64,000 nt of DNA from Lachnospiraceae bacterium (GCA_024690425.1 JAILCT010000258.1:1-64000), one strand, 5' to 3'; shown: positions 44,095 through 53,774, numbered from the stretch's first letter. A program made the numbers and translations. The notes: a model not told the origin generated them from the letters alone.

Positions 44095-44733
44095 GTGGAA
44101 AAGCTTAGCTGCCTTATCATATCCGGGGGAAGATTCGCGGCGGTACCGGATGAAATTCTCAAAACCGACCTTGTGATCGCATGCGATTCGGGGTTGGATC
44201 ATGCAGACAGATACGGAATCATTCCTGATATCGTACTTGGTGATTTTGACTCGATTTCGGATAAAAACCGTGACCGTCTGTCAAAGGGCGAATTCAAGAT
44301 TGTGCGTTATCCAAAAGAAAAAGATGATACAGATACGGCACTTGCCATGAAACACGCTCTTGACCTTGGTTGTAAGGATATAAGAATGGTGTCTGTTTTC
44401 GGAAACAGGATGGATCATTCCATCGCAAATATACAGACAGCTCATTACGGCGCGGAACATGGTGCAATAGTCAGGATGTATGATGAAGATACTGAGATAA
44501 TCGTATTTTCGGGGACCGAAGCTACCGTTCCCGCAAGAGAGAGCTACGGACTGTCTGTTTTTGCGCTTTCGGATGCGTGCAGGGGAGCAAGCATAAAGGG
44601 GACACGTTATGAAATTGAGGATGCGGAGCTTGTAAATTCATTCCCCCTAGGACAGAGCAATGAGTTTAAGGGTAAGGAAGCCGTTATCACGGTTAAAGAG
44701 GGAACAGCGATGGTGGTCCTGTCAAGACAGTGA
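44095..44733 (+). CDS. thiN: Thiamine pyrophosphokinase
   Basis: The 212-residue enzyme makes thiamine pyrophosphate from thiamine and ATP. It has ACDSGLDHADRYGIIPDIVLGDFDS, split here as CDSGLDHA and VLGDFDSIS, then KDDTDTALAMKHAL and FGNRMDHSIANIQ, all typical of TPK catalytic domains. The GTG start at 44095 has AAGGAG 6 nt upstream; the longer frame would begin inside the CIRCE element. It completes the thiamine salvage route with ThiT. Confidence 0.92.
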   Translation: MEKLSCLIISGGRFAAVPDEILKTDLVIACDSGLDHADRYGIIPDIVLGDFDSISDKNRDRLSKGEFKIVRYPKEKDDTDTALAMKHALDLGCKDIRMVSVFGNRMDHSIANIQTAHYGAEHGAIVRMYDEDTEIIVFSGTEATVPARESYGLSVFALSDACRGASIKGTRYEIEDAELVNSFPLGQSNEFKGKEAVITVKEGTAMVVLSRQ

Positions 44734-44761
44734 GATATTATAATTACACCATATAATAAAA

Positions 44762-44790
44762 GTGACATATTTCCATCAATGCGGTAAAAT
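44762..44790 (+). promoter_or_regulatory. Promoter of AKR-GGDEF pair
   Basis: GTGACA (44762-44767), 17 nt and TAAAAT (44785-44790), 24 nt ahead of the start codon. Confidence 0.6.
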
Positions 44791-44813
44791 ATAAAAAACG
44801 AGGATATCAATAT

Positions 44814-45986
44814 ATGAACTACAGAACAGACGACAATTTATCAATACTTGGCTTTGGCTGTATGAGGTTTCCCAAGAAAGGGGCTTCGTTCGACTACGAA
44901 GAGATCGAACGCGAATTATTGTATGCCATTGACAAGGGAGTTAATTATTTTGATATGGCATATATCTATCCCGGGATCGAGGAAGCCTTTGGCACCGTGA
45001 TGGAGAAGTGCGGATTCAGGGACAGGATCAATATAGCGACCAAGCTTCCCCATTACATGATGAATACGGTCGAGGAGATGCAGAAGTATTTCGATGAACA
45101 GCTTAAGCGCCTTAAGACCGATCATGTCGATTATTATCTAATGCATATGCTTCCGGATCTTAAGACCTGGAAGGAGCTTGTTGACAGAGGTGCGATTGAG
45201 TGGCTTGAAGGGCTTAAGGAGAAAGGAAAGATACGCAAGATAGGTTTTTCCTTTCACGGTAATACAAGCCTTTTCCTTGAACTGCTTAATGCATACAGCT
45301 GGGATTTCTGCCAGGTACAGTACAATTATATAGATGAGACATCGCAGGCCGGACGCAGGGGAGTTGAGGATGCTTATGCCAGGGGTATCCCTGTGATAAT
45401 CATGGAGCCTCTTAAAGGAGGCAGGCTTGTAAACAATCTTCCCAAGGATGTCTATAAGATATTCGGATCGTCTTCGAGGGGCTATTCTCCCGCAGAATGG
45501 GGCCTTAGATGGTTGTGGGACCAGCCGGGTGTTTCCGTTATCCTGTCCGGGATGAATTCGATGGATCAGGTTAATGAGAACATAAGGATCGCATCGGAAG
45601 TTACCGCTTCATCCATGACGGATGAAGATCTTAAGATAATCGATCAGGCAAGAAGTGTGATCAACAAGAAGACCAAGGTGCCATGTACAGGCTGTGCTTA
45701 CTGCATGCCGTGTCCTTTTGGCGTTGATATTCCGGGATCTTTCCACTGCCTTAATACATCATATAATGATTCTTACTTTGTCGGGATCAAGGAATACCTT
45801 ATGTGTACGTCTTTTAAGAAGCAGAACTCCAATGCCTCCCTGTGCCGTGAGTGCGGAAGATGTGAGCAGCACTGCCCGCAGCATATTGAGATACGTAAGG
45901 AATTAAAGTCGGTAGTGAGGCGGTTCGAAAGTCCGTTATTTAAGCTGATCGTATTTGTCTATAACAAGGTTCTTAAGAGAGGGTAA
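44814..45986 (+). CDS. Aldo/keto reductase with C-terminal 2x[4Fe-4S] domain
   Basis: The 390-residue protein has an AKR barrel (LGFGCMRFPK, YFDMAYIYPG, IATKLPHYM, VDYYLMHML, IGFSFHG) and a ferredoxin-like C-terminus with CTGCAYCMPCPFGV and CRECGRCEQHCPQHI. It is longer than the paralogue at 18197-19231 and lacks close sequence identity by eye. Substrate unknown. Only 2 nt separate it from the following GGDEF-sensor gene, so a shared signal or metabolite is likely. Confidence 0.87.
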   Translation: MNYRTDDNLSILGFGCMRFPKKGASFDYEEIERELLYAIDKGVNYFDMAYIYPGIEEAFGTVMEKCGFRDRINIATKLPHYMMNTVEEMQKYFDEQLKRLKTDHVDYYLMHMLPDLKTWKELVDRGAIEWLEGLKEKGKIRKIGFSFHGNTSLFLELLNAYSWDFCQVQYNYIDETSQAGRRGVEDAYARGIPVIIMEPLKGGRLVNNLPKDVYKIFGSSSRGYSPAEWGLRWLWDQPGVSVILSGMNSMDQVNENIRIASEVTASSMTDEDLKIIDQARSVINKKTKVPCTGCAYCMPCPFGVDIPGSFHCLNTSYNDSYFVGIKEYLMCTSFKKQNSNASLCRECGRCEQHCPQHIEIRKELKSVVRRFESPLFKLIVFVYNKVLKRG

Positions 45987-45988
45987 GG

Positions 45989-47878
45989 ATGAAGGTAGCA
46001 TTATTTGTCGGACAGATATATATCTATACCCAGCGTGAGATCATACGGGGTGTATATGAGGAGTGTAAGAAGAACGGAGATGAATTACACCTCTTTTCTT
46101 TTTATGTATCCAATGATGAGCAGTTCGACCTTGGTGAATACGAATATATCAAGAGGATGGACCTGAGCGGTTTTGACGGGTTTATCCTGTATGCCAGTGC
46201 CTTTTATAATCCCTATATCCGCGGGCTTCTCGTGGATAAGCTTAAGGCAGCTGACAAGCCGATCGTATCGATCGACTCATATGATGAGAATTTCGTGAAT
46301 GTGACAAGCTGCAACGGGGGAGCCATGGAGGAGCTTGTCGAACATATAATAACCGATCATAATGCTAAGATAATTAACTTCGTCGGCGGTCCCACCGACT
46401 CAACGGATGCCCTTGATCGTTTAAGGGCCTGCCGCAAAGTCATGGAAGCCCATGGCCTGACCCTGCCGGATGAGAGGGTATTCAGCGGTAATTACTATGT
46501 TGACAGCGGTTACAAGGCATATGAATATTTCAAGTCCAATAATATGATGGATGCCGATGCCTTCATATGTGTTAACGATCAGTCGGCAATGGGCGTTTTT
46601 TATCATGCGACAGATGACGGATATAAGATTCCGGATGACTTTATGCTTACTGGCTTTGACCATATACCTCAGGCTTCGTATAACGAACCGTCCATCACCT
46701 CGATAGAGAGGTTTGAGGATAAGATCGGACAGGCAGCTTACAGGGGTCTATGGGCAGAAGATAAGAAAGAAATAATTATAAAGCCAAGGCTGGTAAAGGG
46801 GAATTCCTGCTGTAAGGACTTTGTTCAGGACAGTGACAAACGGAAGGATTACCTGCGCGAGTGTATCAAGCTGTCTCTTGAAAATTCTAGATACGCGGGT
46901 TTTATAAGTGACTGTGCGGCTGACTTCATGGCTTACCGGTCTTCGGATGAAATGTATGGAATGCTGCCTTCTTATCAGAAGAAGTTCAACATACCGGAGA
47001 TGACTATTGTCCTTGACAAGGATGCCGGCAAGAAGGTCCTTGATATACCCTATCATTACAAGCTTGAAGGCAAAGAGAAGATATCCATGCTGATAAAGAG
47101 GGATGAGATCTATTCAAGCGAGGGTGAGGGGAATATGTATGTCTATTCATCCCTCCACTATGGCGGTTCATATTTTGGCTATGTTATAACCAAGAACTAC
47201 TTCGCGGCTACAGAGACCGAGCTATATCATATGTTCATAAACAATATATCCAATATGTACGAATCCGCAGTCAAATACGACAATCAGGAAGAGTATATCA
47301 ATAAACTGAGAGATTTAAGCTATTACGACCCGCTGACCAAGATATATAACCGGCTGGGATTTTTCAACAAGGCCGAGGATGACTTTGAGAAGGCCAAGAA
47401 AGCCGGAGAGAATATGTATATCATTTTCGCCGATCTTGACAGGCTCAAGGTGATAAACGACACCATGGGCCATAAGATGGGTGATTCCTATATCGTGGAT
47501 TTCGTGAACATCCTGACGTCATGTATTGATGCATACGATACACCTTTAAGGTTTGGCGGGGATGAATTTGTTATCTTCGGAGTATCGACCACCGAGGAGG
47601 AGGTCAGGGCCAAGATAAAGCGGATACAGGAGGAGATCAAGATCTTCAATGAACAGGGTAAATATTCGCCTTATATTCTTGGCGTTTCTATGGGTTACAC
47701 CATGATAAAACCTGACACGAAGAAGACGCTCTTCTCCTATATAGAGACGGCTGACCAGAAGATGTACAAGGTTAAGCAGGAGAAGAAAGATGCAAGATCA
47801 GGCAAGGACAGAAGATCAGGAAGGGATCGAAGGATCAGCAACAGGCGCGCCCTCAACGACCCGATAAATCTCTCGTGA
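45989..47878 (+). CDS. LacI-like ligand-binding domain fused to diguanylate cyclase
   Basis: The 629-residue cytoplasmic protein begins directly with a LacI/RbsB-type periplasmic-binding fold (residues 1-275, VALFVGQIYIYTQREIIRGV, DAFICVNDQSAMG, LTGFDHIPQA). It has no HTH or signal peptide. A middle region of about 170 residues follows, then a GGDEF domain with DPLTKIYNRLGFF and RFGGDEF (523-527). The active site is intact and no RxxD inhibitory site precedes it. It probably makes c-di-GMP in response to an intracellular sugar-like ligand. The TGA stop is the start of a hairpin repeat. Confidence 0.88.
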   Translation: MKVALFVGQIYIYTQREIIRGVYEECKKNGDELHLFSFYVSNDEQFDLGEYEYIKRMDLSGFDGFILYASAFYNPYIRGLLVDKLKAADKPIVSIDSYDENFVNVTSCNGGAMEELVEHIITDHNAKIINFVGGPTDSTDALDRLRACRKVMEAHGLTLPDERVFSGNYYVDSGYKAYEYFKSNNMMDADAFICVNDQSAMGVFYHATDDGYKIPDDFMLTGFDHIPQASYNEPSITSIERFEDKIGQAAYRGLWAEDKKEIIIKPRLVKGNSCCKDFVQDSDKRKDYLRECIKLSLENSRYAGFISDCAADFMAYRSSDEMYGMLPSYQKKFNIPEMTIVLDKDAGKKVLDIPYHYKLEGKEKISMLIKRDEIYSSEGEGNMYVYSSLHYGGSYFGYVITKNYFAATETELYHMFINNISNMYESAVKYDNQEEYINKLRDLSYYDPLTKIYNRLGFFNKAEDDFEKAKKAGENMYIIFADLDRLKVINDTMGHKMGDSYIVDFVNILTSCIDAYDTPLRFGGDEFVIFGVSTTEEEVRAKIKRIQEEIKIFNEQGKYSPYILGVSMGYTMIKPDTKKTLFSYIETADQKMYKVKQEKKDARSGKDRRSGRDRRISNRRALNDPINLS

Positions 47879-47906
47879 AGACAAAAGAACCGTCCCCGTG
47901 TCTTCA
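47876..47906. repeat. Hairpin repeat supplying a stop codon
   Basis: TGAAGACA (47876-47883) and TGTCTTCA (47899-47906) enclose AAAGAACCGTCCCCG. The GGDEF gene stop is the leading TGA. A degenerate GGGGGACGATTC follows at about 47914-47925. Confidence 0.87.
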
Positions 47907-47938
47907 GTGGAATGGGGGACGATTCAACGGAGGTAAAT

Positions 47939-49357
47939 ATGGAGAACAAGACATCACTCTCAGGGGGGGAGAAAGTCTCTTACGGTCTGGGTGCGGTAGG
48001 CAAGGATATGGTCTACATGCTGTCCGCAAGCTATATCCTGTATTATTATCAGGATGTATGCGGGGTACCGGCGGCAGCAATGGGAGTCATCCTGCTGGTG
48101 GCAAGGGTGTTTGATGCCTTCAACGATCCGATAATGGGTGTTATCGTTGCGAAGACAAGGACCAGGTGGGGGAAGTTCCGCCCCTGGCTCATGATAGGTA
48201 CCATTCTTAATTCCATAATACTGTATTTCATGTTTTCGGCCCCGCCAAGGCTTGACGGGCCGGGACTTACGGCCTATGCGGCCGTTTTTTATATCATGTG
48301 GGGTGTAACATATACGATGATGGACATCCCTTATTGGAGCATGGTTCCCGCATTTACCCGGTCCGGAAAGGAGAGGGAGGGTTTATCCGCTCTTGCAAGG
48401 TCCTGCGCCGGCGTGGGATCGGCCATCATATCTATAATAACCGTCAAGGCGGTATCGGCCCTGGGACATGCCGCGGGAGGAACGGATGAGAACTACGAAC
48501 GGCTGGGTTACAGTAAGCTGGCCCTTATAGTTGCCGTTCTCTTCGTTGCATTCATTACCGTTACCTGTCTTGTCATCAAGGAAAAGTCAACCGTTGATGT
48601 TAAATCGGCCTCCGTTAAGGAGATGTTTTCCGCTCTTGTAAGCAACGATCAGGCGATAACGATCGTTATAGCGATAGTCATAACAAATACTGCTCTATAC
48701 ATCACGAGCAATCTGGTCATCTATTTCTTTAAATATGACTTTTCCCCGGCTGTCTGGGAGGATAATTATACCCTGTTTAACGTGGCCGGAGGAGGTTTTC
48801 AGATCCTGTCGATGATGATCCTTTTCCCGCTGCTTAGAAGATTCATGAATACCCTTAAGATATTCTATACCTGTTTTATCATGTCATTTTTGGGTTACGG
48901 GGTCTTGCTTGCGGAATCATTCATCCTTAAAGATAACGTATATTACCTGCTGATCCCTGCATTCCTTATAATGAGCGCGCTGGGAATGCTCAATGTTGTA
49001 CAGACCATCTTCCTTGCCAATACCGTGGATTACGGGGAGCTTAAGAACAGAAGACGTGATGAGTCGGTCATCTTTTCCATGCAGACCTTCGTTGTTAAGC
49101 TTTCGTCAGGTGTGGCTGCTTTTGTGGCAGGTATCGTATTGTCCGTGTGCAATATAAAGAAGGATACCGAGGCGGTGGTTTCCGGTGAGATCGCAGCTTC
49201 AACAAGGACCGGCCTTCGCATGTCCATGACCATCATACCGATCATCATCCTGGCAGTGGGTATCACGGTGTTTGCAAAGAAATATATCCTTACGGATGAA
49301 TATCTTGCAAAGATCACGGAGGAACTTAAGGAACAAAGAAATGAAGCCGGGGAATGA
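47939..49357 (+). CDS. GPH-family sugar:cation symporter
   Basis: The 472-residue protein has twelve membrane helices and the glycoside-pentoside-hexuronide (MelB/XynB) pattern: KVSYGLGAVGKDMVY, DAFNDPIMGVIVAKTRTRWGKFRPW and MDIPYWSMVPAFT. It should import a sugar or glycoside with Na+ or H+. ATG at 47939 has GGAGG 5 nt upstream. It follows the sugar-sensor-like GGDEF gene, and its sugar might be the sensed ligand. The intracellular xylanase at 2.7 kb makes xylo-oligosaccharides a possible substrate. Confidence 0.9.
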   Translation: MENKTSLSGGEKVSYGLGAVGKDMVYMLSASYILYYYQDVCGVPAAAMGVILLVARVFDAFNDPIMGVIVAKTRTRWGKFRPWLMIGTILNSIILYFMFSAPPRLDGPGLTAYAAVFYIMWGVTYTMMDIPYWSMVPAFTRSGKEREGLSALARSCAGVGSAIISIITVKAVSALGHAAGGTDENYERLGYSKLALIVAVLFVAFITVTCLVIKEKSTVDVKSASVKEMFSALVSNDQAITIVIAIVITNTALYITSNLVIYFFKYDFSPAVWEDNYTLFNVAGGGFQILSMMILFPLLRRFMNTLKIFYTCFIMSFLGYGVLLAESFILKDNVYYLLIPAFLIMSALGMLNVVQTIFLANTVDYGELKNRRRDESVIFSMQTFVVKLSSGVAAFVAGIVLSVCNIKKDTEAVVSGEIAASTRTGLRMSMTIIPIIILAVGITVFAKKYILTDEYLAKITEELKEQRNEAGE

Positions 49358-49406
49358 ACCGGGTAATTAAGGTGGCTGATCATATAATTTTGGGAGTCTG
49401 TGATAT

Positions 49407-50303
49407 ATGAATATCCTTGCGGTAATATTGATTATAGTGTTGATCCTGTTTGTTGCTTTAAGCTGCAGCCTGTGCTATTACGCGACCCACGTAAAGAGGC
49501 AGTCCTTTGAGGAGGCACTTGCCTGGCAGAAGGACCATTATGACATATCTTTTTATGAGACCCTTGAGAAAAGGGATTATAAGATCACAAGCTATGACGG
49601 CTATGTGATCCCTGTTCAGTTTCTAAAGAATCCCAATCCCACTGACAAATACATGCTCATAACCCACGGGCACACGGATAATCATTACGGTATGCTCAAG
49701 TATACGAAGATGTACCTTGACTACGGGTTCAACGTGATCCTTTATGATCTTCGTGCCCACGGGGAGAACGTTAAGACCTTTTGTACCTTTTCCATCCGTG
49801 AAGCTAGGGACCTTGATGTCATTATAAAGGACTGCAGGGCTCGGTATCACGATATGAGGATATTCGGTATACACGGAGAGTCACTCGGGGCGGCAACAAC
49901 GATAGCGGTGCTTAAGTATAAGCCCGAGATCGATTTTGCAGTGTCTGACTGTGGATTCGCAGAAATAATACCAGTTATGCAGGGAGGGCTTAAGGGTATG
50001 CACCTGCCGGCATGGATGGTATATCCCGCATCATTGTGCTCCCGGATCCTTTACGGATATTCCTTCAGGGACATGCGGCCCATAGATTCGCTTAAGGATA
50101 ATAAGATCCCGATCCTCTTTATACATGGGGCGAATGATACATATATCCTGCCTTCGCATGCGCAGAAGATGCATGAAGCATCCGGAGGTTACAGTGAAGT
50201 ACATCTTATCGATGGTGCGGAGCATGCGGCATCGATCCTTACGGATCCTGATGAATACAGGACGATAGTAAAGGAATTCCTTGAAAGGATCGGAGTGAAT
50301 TGA
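49407..50303 (+). CDS. Membrane-anchored alpha/beta hydrolase
   Basis: The 298-residue protein has an N-terminal membrane helix (ILAVILIIVLILFVALS) and then an esterase-like domain. That domain has THGHTDNHYG, LYDLRAHGEN, the nucleophile motif GESLG, an acid in HGANDTYILP and a histidine in GAEHAAS. It resembles the YqkD/BEM46 type of clostridial hydrolases, of unknown substrate. It precedes cobT by 2 nt. Confidence 0.82.
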   Translation: MNILAVILIIVLILFVALSCSLCYYATHVKRQSFEEALAWQKDHYDISFYETLEKRDYKITSYDGYVIPVQFLKNPNPTDKYMLITHGHTDNHYGMLKYTKMYLDYGFNVILYDLRAHGENVKTFCTFSIREARDLDVIIKDCRARYHDMRIFGIHGESLGAATTIAVLKYKPEIDFAVSDCGFAEIIPVMQGGLKGMHLPAWMVYPASLCSRILYGYSFRDMRPIDSLKDNKIPILFIHGANDTYILPSHAQKMHEASGGYSEVHLIDGAEHAASILTDPDEYRTIVKEFLERIGVN

Positions 50304-50305
50304 GA

Positions 50306-51394
50306 ATGATAAAACAGTTTAATAAACTGGAAAATATAAAGCCTGCCGATACAGCTGTTTATGAAAGGATAATGGAAATCTGGGACAGTATAGCCAAGCC
50401 TTTAAGGGGCCTTGGCAGGTTCGAGGAGATGATCGCACAGATAGGAGCGGTGCTTCATACGGATAATGTGGATATCCGCAGGAGAGCTGCCGTTATCATG
50501 TGTGCGGATAACGGGATAGTCGGTGAAGGCGTGAGCCAGTCCGGGCAGGACGTTACCGCTGCGGTTGCCGGATGGATGGGGAAGGACTTAAGCTCGGTGT
50601 GCAGGATCGCCGGGGGATGCGGAACAGATATAATAACGATTGATATAGGTATCGATATGGAGGGTTCTCCGGAAGGGGTGGTCAACAAAAAGATCCGCCG
50701 GGGAACGGCTGATTTCCTGACGGAGCCGGCAATGAGTGAGGAAGAACTCATGCAGGCCGTACAGGTCGGAACCGATATTGTGGGTGAATGTCTGGATAAG
50801 GGTTATACCATCATCGCAACAGGTGAGATGGGGATAGGAAATACCACGACAAGCGCGGCTGTATGTGCGGCCCTTCTTAACCTTCCCGCAGATCTGGTAA
50901 CGGGACGCGGAGCAGGTCTTGATGACAGCGGATTCAAAAAAAAGAAAGAGATAATAGAAGAGGCGCTGCTAAAATATGATTTTAAGGGCAGGACCGCTGT
51001 AAGCAGGGAGTATGCCATAAAGGTGTTAAGGACGGTCGGAGGCCTGGATATTGCGGGTCTTGCCGGGGTATTTATCGGCGGCGCGCTCTACAATATCCCC
51101 ATTGTTATCGACGGATTCATAAGTGCCGTGGCAGCTCTTGCGGCAGAGAGGCTGCTGCCCGGAACTAAGGATGTTATGATCGCATCCCACCTCGGAAGGG
51201 AAGAGGGTATGGGCTATGTGCTCAGGGAGCTGGGTCTTAAGGCTGTTATCGATGCGGACATGGCACTCGGAGAGGGTACAGGTGCGCTTATGCTCTTTCC
51301 CCTGTTGGACTGTGCCCTGGAACTGTATAAAAACGGACTTAGATTTGAGGACACGGAAGTAGAACAATATAAACATTTTGGAAAGAATATATAA
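50306..51394 (+). CDS. cobT: Nicotinate-nucleotide--dimethylbenzimidazole phosphoribosyltransferase
   Basis: The 362-residue enzyme makes alpha-ribazole phosphate for the lower ligand of cobalamin. It has PLRGLGRFEEM, MCADNGIVGEGVSQS, TGEMGIGNTTTSAA, GRGAGLDD, IDGFISAVAAL and DMALGEGTGA, where the last Glu corresponds to the catalytic base. ATG at 50306 is 2 nt after the hydrolase stop and was preferred to an overlapping TTG at 50300. No cobU, cobS or cobC neighbours are present. Confidence 0.94.
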   Translation: MIKQFNKLENIKPADTAVYERIMEIWDSIAKPLRGLGRFEEMIAQIGAVLHTDNVDIRRRAAVIMCADNGIVGEGVSQSGQDVTAAVAGWMGKDLSSVCRIAGGCGTDIITIDIGIDMEGSPEGVVNKKIRRGTADFLTEPAMSEEELMQAVQVGTDIVGECLDKGYTIIATGEMGIGNTTTSAAVCAALLNLPADLVTGRGAGLDDSGFKKKKEIIEEALLKYDFKGRTAVSREYAIKVLRTVGGLDIAGLAGVFIGGALYNIPIVIDGFISAVAALAAERLLPGTKDVMIASHLGREEGMGYVLRELGLKAVIDADMALGEGTGALMLFPLLDCALELYKNGLRFEDTEVEQYKHFGKNI

Positions 51395-51495
51395 AAACAG
51401 TAGTTATTTGTTCCGGAGATGATATAATATATATTAACTATAAATACTGTTGTTATGAGGATCTAAGAATCCTCACGGATGGCTGACGGTGTAAT

Positions 51496-53763
51496 ATGTA
51501 CTTATTTGTCACTTGCGTTTTATACTTTACAATAGTGGGACTGATAGCTGTATGCGGGTTCGCTTTACGTAAGTGGAAGAGCAGGCTCCATACATATCTC
51601 TTCTTCAGTTGTGTAGCCAATCTTATCTATGATGTTGGCTGCCTTATGGAACTGCGGGCAACCGATCAGCAGACGTATGTTACCGCCCTTAAAATGGGTT
51701 ATCTCGGACGTATCTGGATAGGTTTTTCTCTTTTTCTTTTTATCGCGGAGCTGTGCAATATTAAGCTTCCCGATCTGCTCAAGACAGTGGCGGCGCTTAT
51801 CCATGTCATAATCTACATAACGATCATTAATCTTGAACGCAATACTCTTTATTACAACTACATGGAATTTACCATGGACGGTGATTTTCCCAAGCTCCTG
51901 CATACGGGCGGGCCACTGTATTATGTGCTGACAGCCCTTAACCTTATATATACGTTTGGTGGTATATATATGATAACCAGGCATGCCCTGCTTGAGAAGA
52001 ACAGAATTGCAAGGAAGCGGTATATGATCATGATGGTCGGAGTATTTGCAACGGGCTTTGCGTATATAATCTATTTCTTCAAGCTTGTTCCGCTGGCACG
52101 CAAGTTCGATGTTATGGTGATCGGATTCGCAGTATGTCTTGTCGCCATGCTTGTTGCGATAATCAAATACCGGCTGCTTGATGTGACTGAGGCCGCCAAG
52201 AATTACGTTGTGGATGAACTGTCCGAAGCCATAATAGTCGCCGATACGGATGATAGGATCATATACTTTAACAAACCGGCACAGAAGATGTTTCCGGAGC
52301 TTAATAATGATATGACGGAGGAAAGCACCGGGAAGTTCCTTAAGGATTTAAAAGAGGCAACAAGGTCAGGGGTCCCTATCAGGATAATGGGGAATATATA
52401 TACACCTAAGGCCAACAGGTTCTCTGAGGACGGGACTGAGGCAGGTACCCTGTTTACCTTAAGCGATGACAGTGAGCATTACAGGTACATGGATGAACTG
52501 AGGCTGCAGAAGAGAATAGCCGACGATGCCAACATGGCAAAGACGCAGTTTCTTGCGAACATGTCGCATGAGATAAGGACACCCATTAATGCGGTGCTCG
52601 GCTTCAACGAAATGATAATGAGGGAATGCGCCGGGGTTAGTAGAGAGGATAAGGAAGAGGCCCCCGATCCGAAAAGGGCATTTTCGAATATCAGCTCATA
52701 TGCCGGAAATATCCAGAATGCAGGAAACAACCTTTTATCCATCATTAGTGATATTCTTGACATCTCGAAGATCGAGGAAGGCAAGATGGATATCATGGAA
52801 GCACCTTATACCTTAAGTTCTCTCCTTAATGATGTCCGCAATATGATGTTATTCAGGGCTGAGAAAAAAGGCCTTGATTTTGAGGTTGATGTCGATCCCG
52901 CTCTTCCGGATAAGCTCTATGGCGATAAGTCACGGGTAAGGCAGGTTATAACCAACCTTCTTACAAATGCAGTGAAATATACCGATAAGGGAAGCGTGCA
53001 CATGACAGTGCGCGGAAGTGCTGATGGAGGCATGGAAGCAGGACGGATGCTTAACCTTGTCGTTGAGGTTAAGGACACCGGAATAGGTATACATCAAGAA
53101 GATATCGACAAGCTCTTTGGTAAATTTCAGAGGTTCGATCTTACGCATAACAGCACCGTGGAGGGAAGCGGTCTGGGCCTGGCTATCACAAAGCAGCTTA
53201 TGGATATGATGGGAGGCCGGATAGAGGTTCAGAGCGTATATGGAAGCGGTTCGACATTCATTATGGAACTCCCTCAGAAGATCATTTCATGTGATCCCAT
53301 CGGTGACTTCATGGCCGGTGTTAAGAGCGATGATAATGCAGAAAAATCAAATGAGAAGAACTTTACGGCACCTGATGCATATATACTTATCGTTGATGAT
53401 ACAAGGGTAAACCTTATTGTGGCCAGGGGCCTTCTTAAGAACACTAAGATCCGGATAGACACTGCAGGAAGCGGAAGTGAATCGATCATGCTGGCAAATG
53501 AGAATTCATACGACTTGATCCTTATGGATCAGCGGATGCCGGGCATGGACGGAACAGAGGCATTAAAGATCATAAGAAACGGGGAGAGCAGCCTGAACCG
53601 GGAGACGCCCATCATCTGCCTTACCGCTGATGCCATCATCGGTGCCAAGGAGCATTATATAGCGGAAGGGTTTACCGACTATCTGGCTAAACCCATTAAC
53701 AGTCACGAGCTTGAAAAGATGATGATCAAATACCTGCCGGAAGATAAGATAATCACGCAGTAA
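51496..53763 (+). CDS. Hybrid histidine kinase with 7TM input and receiver domain
   Basis: The 755-residue membrane protein has seven helices in residues 1-225 (histidine-kinase N-terminal 7TM type) and a PAS-like region at about 235-330. HisKA has SHEIRTP (phosphoacceptor His358), and the HATPase domain has TNLLTNAVKYT, DTGIGI and GSGLGLAI. A C-terminal receiver has LIVDDTRVN, LILMDQRMPGMDG (Asp678) and the conserved Lys in LAKPI. No Hpt domain follows, so the output partner is elsewhere. The start has a weak ribosome site but begins the first membrane helix. Confidence 0.92.
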   Translation: MYLFVTCVLYFTIVGLIAVCGFALRKWKSRLHTYLFFSCVANLIYDVGCLMELRATDQQTYVTALKMGYLGRIWIGFSLFLFIAELCNIKLPDLLKTVAALIHVIIYITIINLERNTLYYNYMEFTMDGDFPKLLHTGGPLYYVLTALNLIYTFGGIYMITRHALLEKNRIARKRYMIMMVGVFATGFAYIIYFFKLVPLARKFDVMVIGFAVCLVAMLVAIIKYRLLDVTEAAKNYVVDELSEAIIVADTDDRIIYFNKPAQKMFPELNNDMTEESTGKFLKDLKEATRSGVPIRIMGNIYTPKANRFSEDGTEAGTLFTLSDDSEHYRYMDELRLQKRIADDANMAKTQFLANMSHEIRTPINAVLGFNEMIMRECAGVSREDKEEAPDPKRAFSNISSYAGNIQNAGNNLLSIISDILDISKIEEGKMDIMEAPYTLSSLLNDVRNMMLFRAEKKGLDFEVDVDPALPDKLYGDKSRVRQVITNLLTNAVKYTDKGSVHMTVRGSADGGMEAGRMLNLVVEVKDTGIGIHQEDIDKLFGKFQRFDLTHNSTVEGSGLGLAITKQLMDMMGGRIEVQSVYGSGSTFIMELPQKIISCDPIGDFMAGVKSDDNAEKSNEKNFTAPDAYILIVDDTRVNLIVARGLLKNTKIRIDTAGSGSESIMLANENSYDLILMDQRMPGMDGTEALKIIRNGESSLNRETPIICLTADAIIGAKEHYIAEGFTDYLAKPINSHELEKMMIKYLPEDKIITQ

Positions 53764-53774
53764 CCCCTGCCGGC

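Noticed and set aside
51455..51478. Hairpin TGAGGAT-CTAAG-AATCCTCA upstream of the hybrid kinase considered as a terminator or riboswitch
   Set aside because: Stem is short, no T-run follows, and no known riboswitch core is visible.
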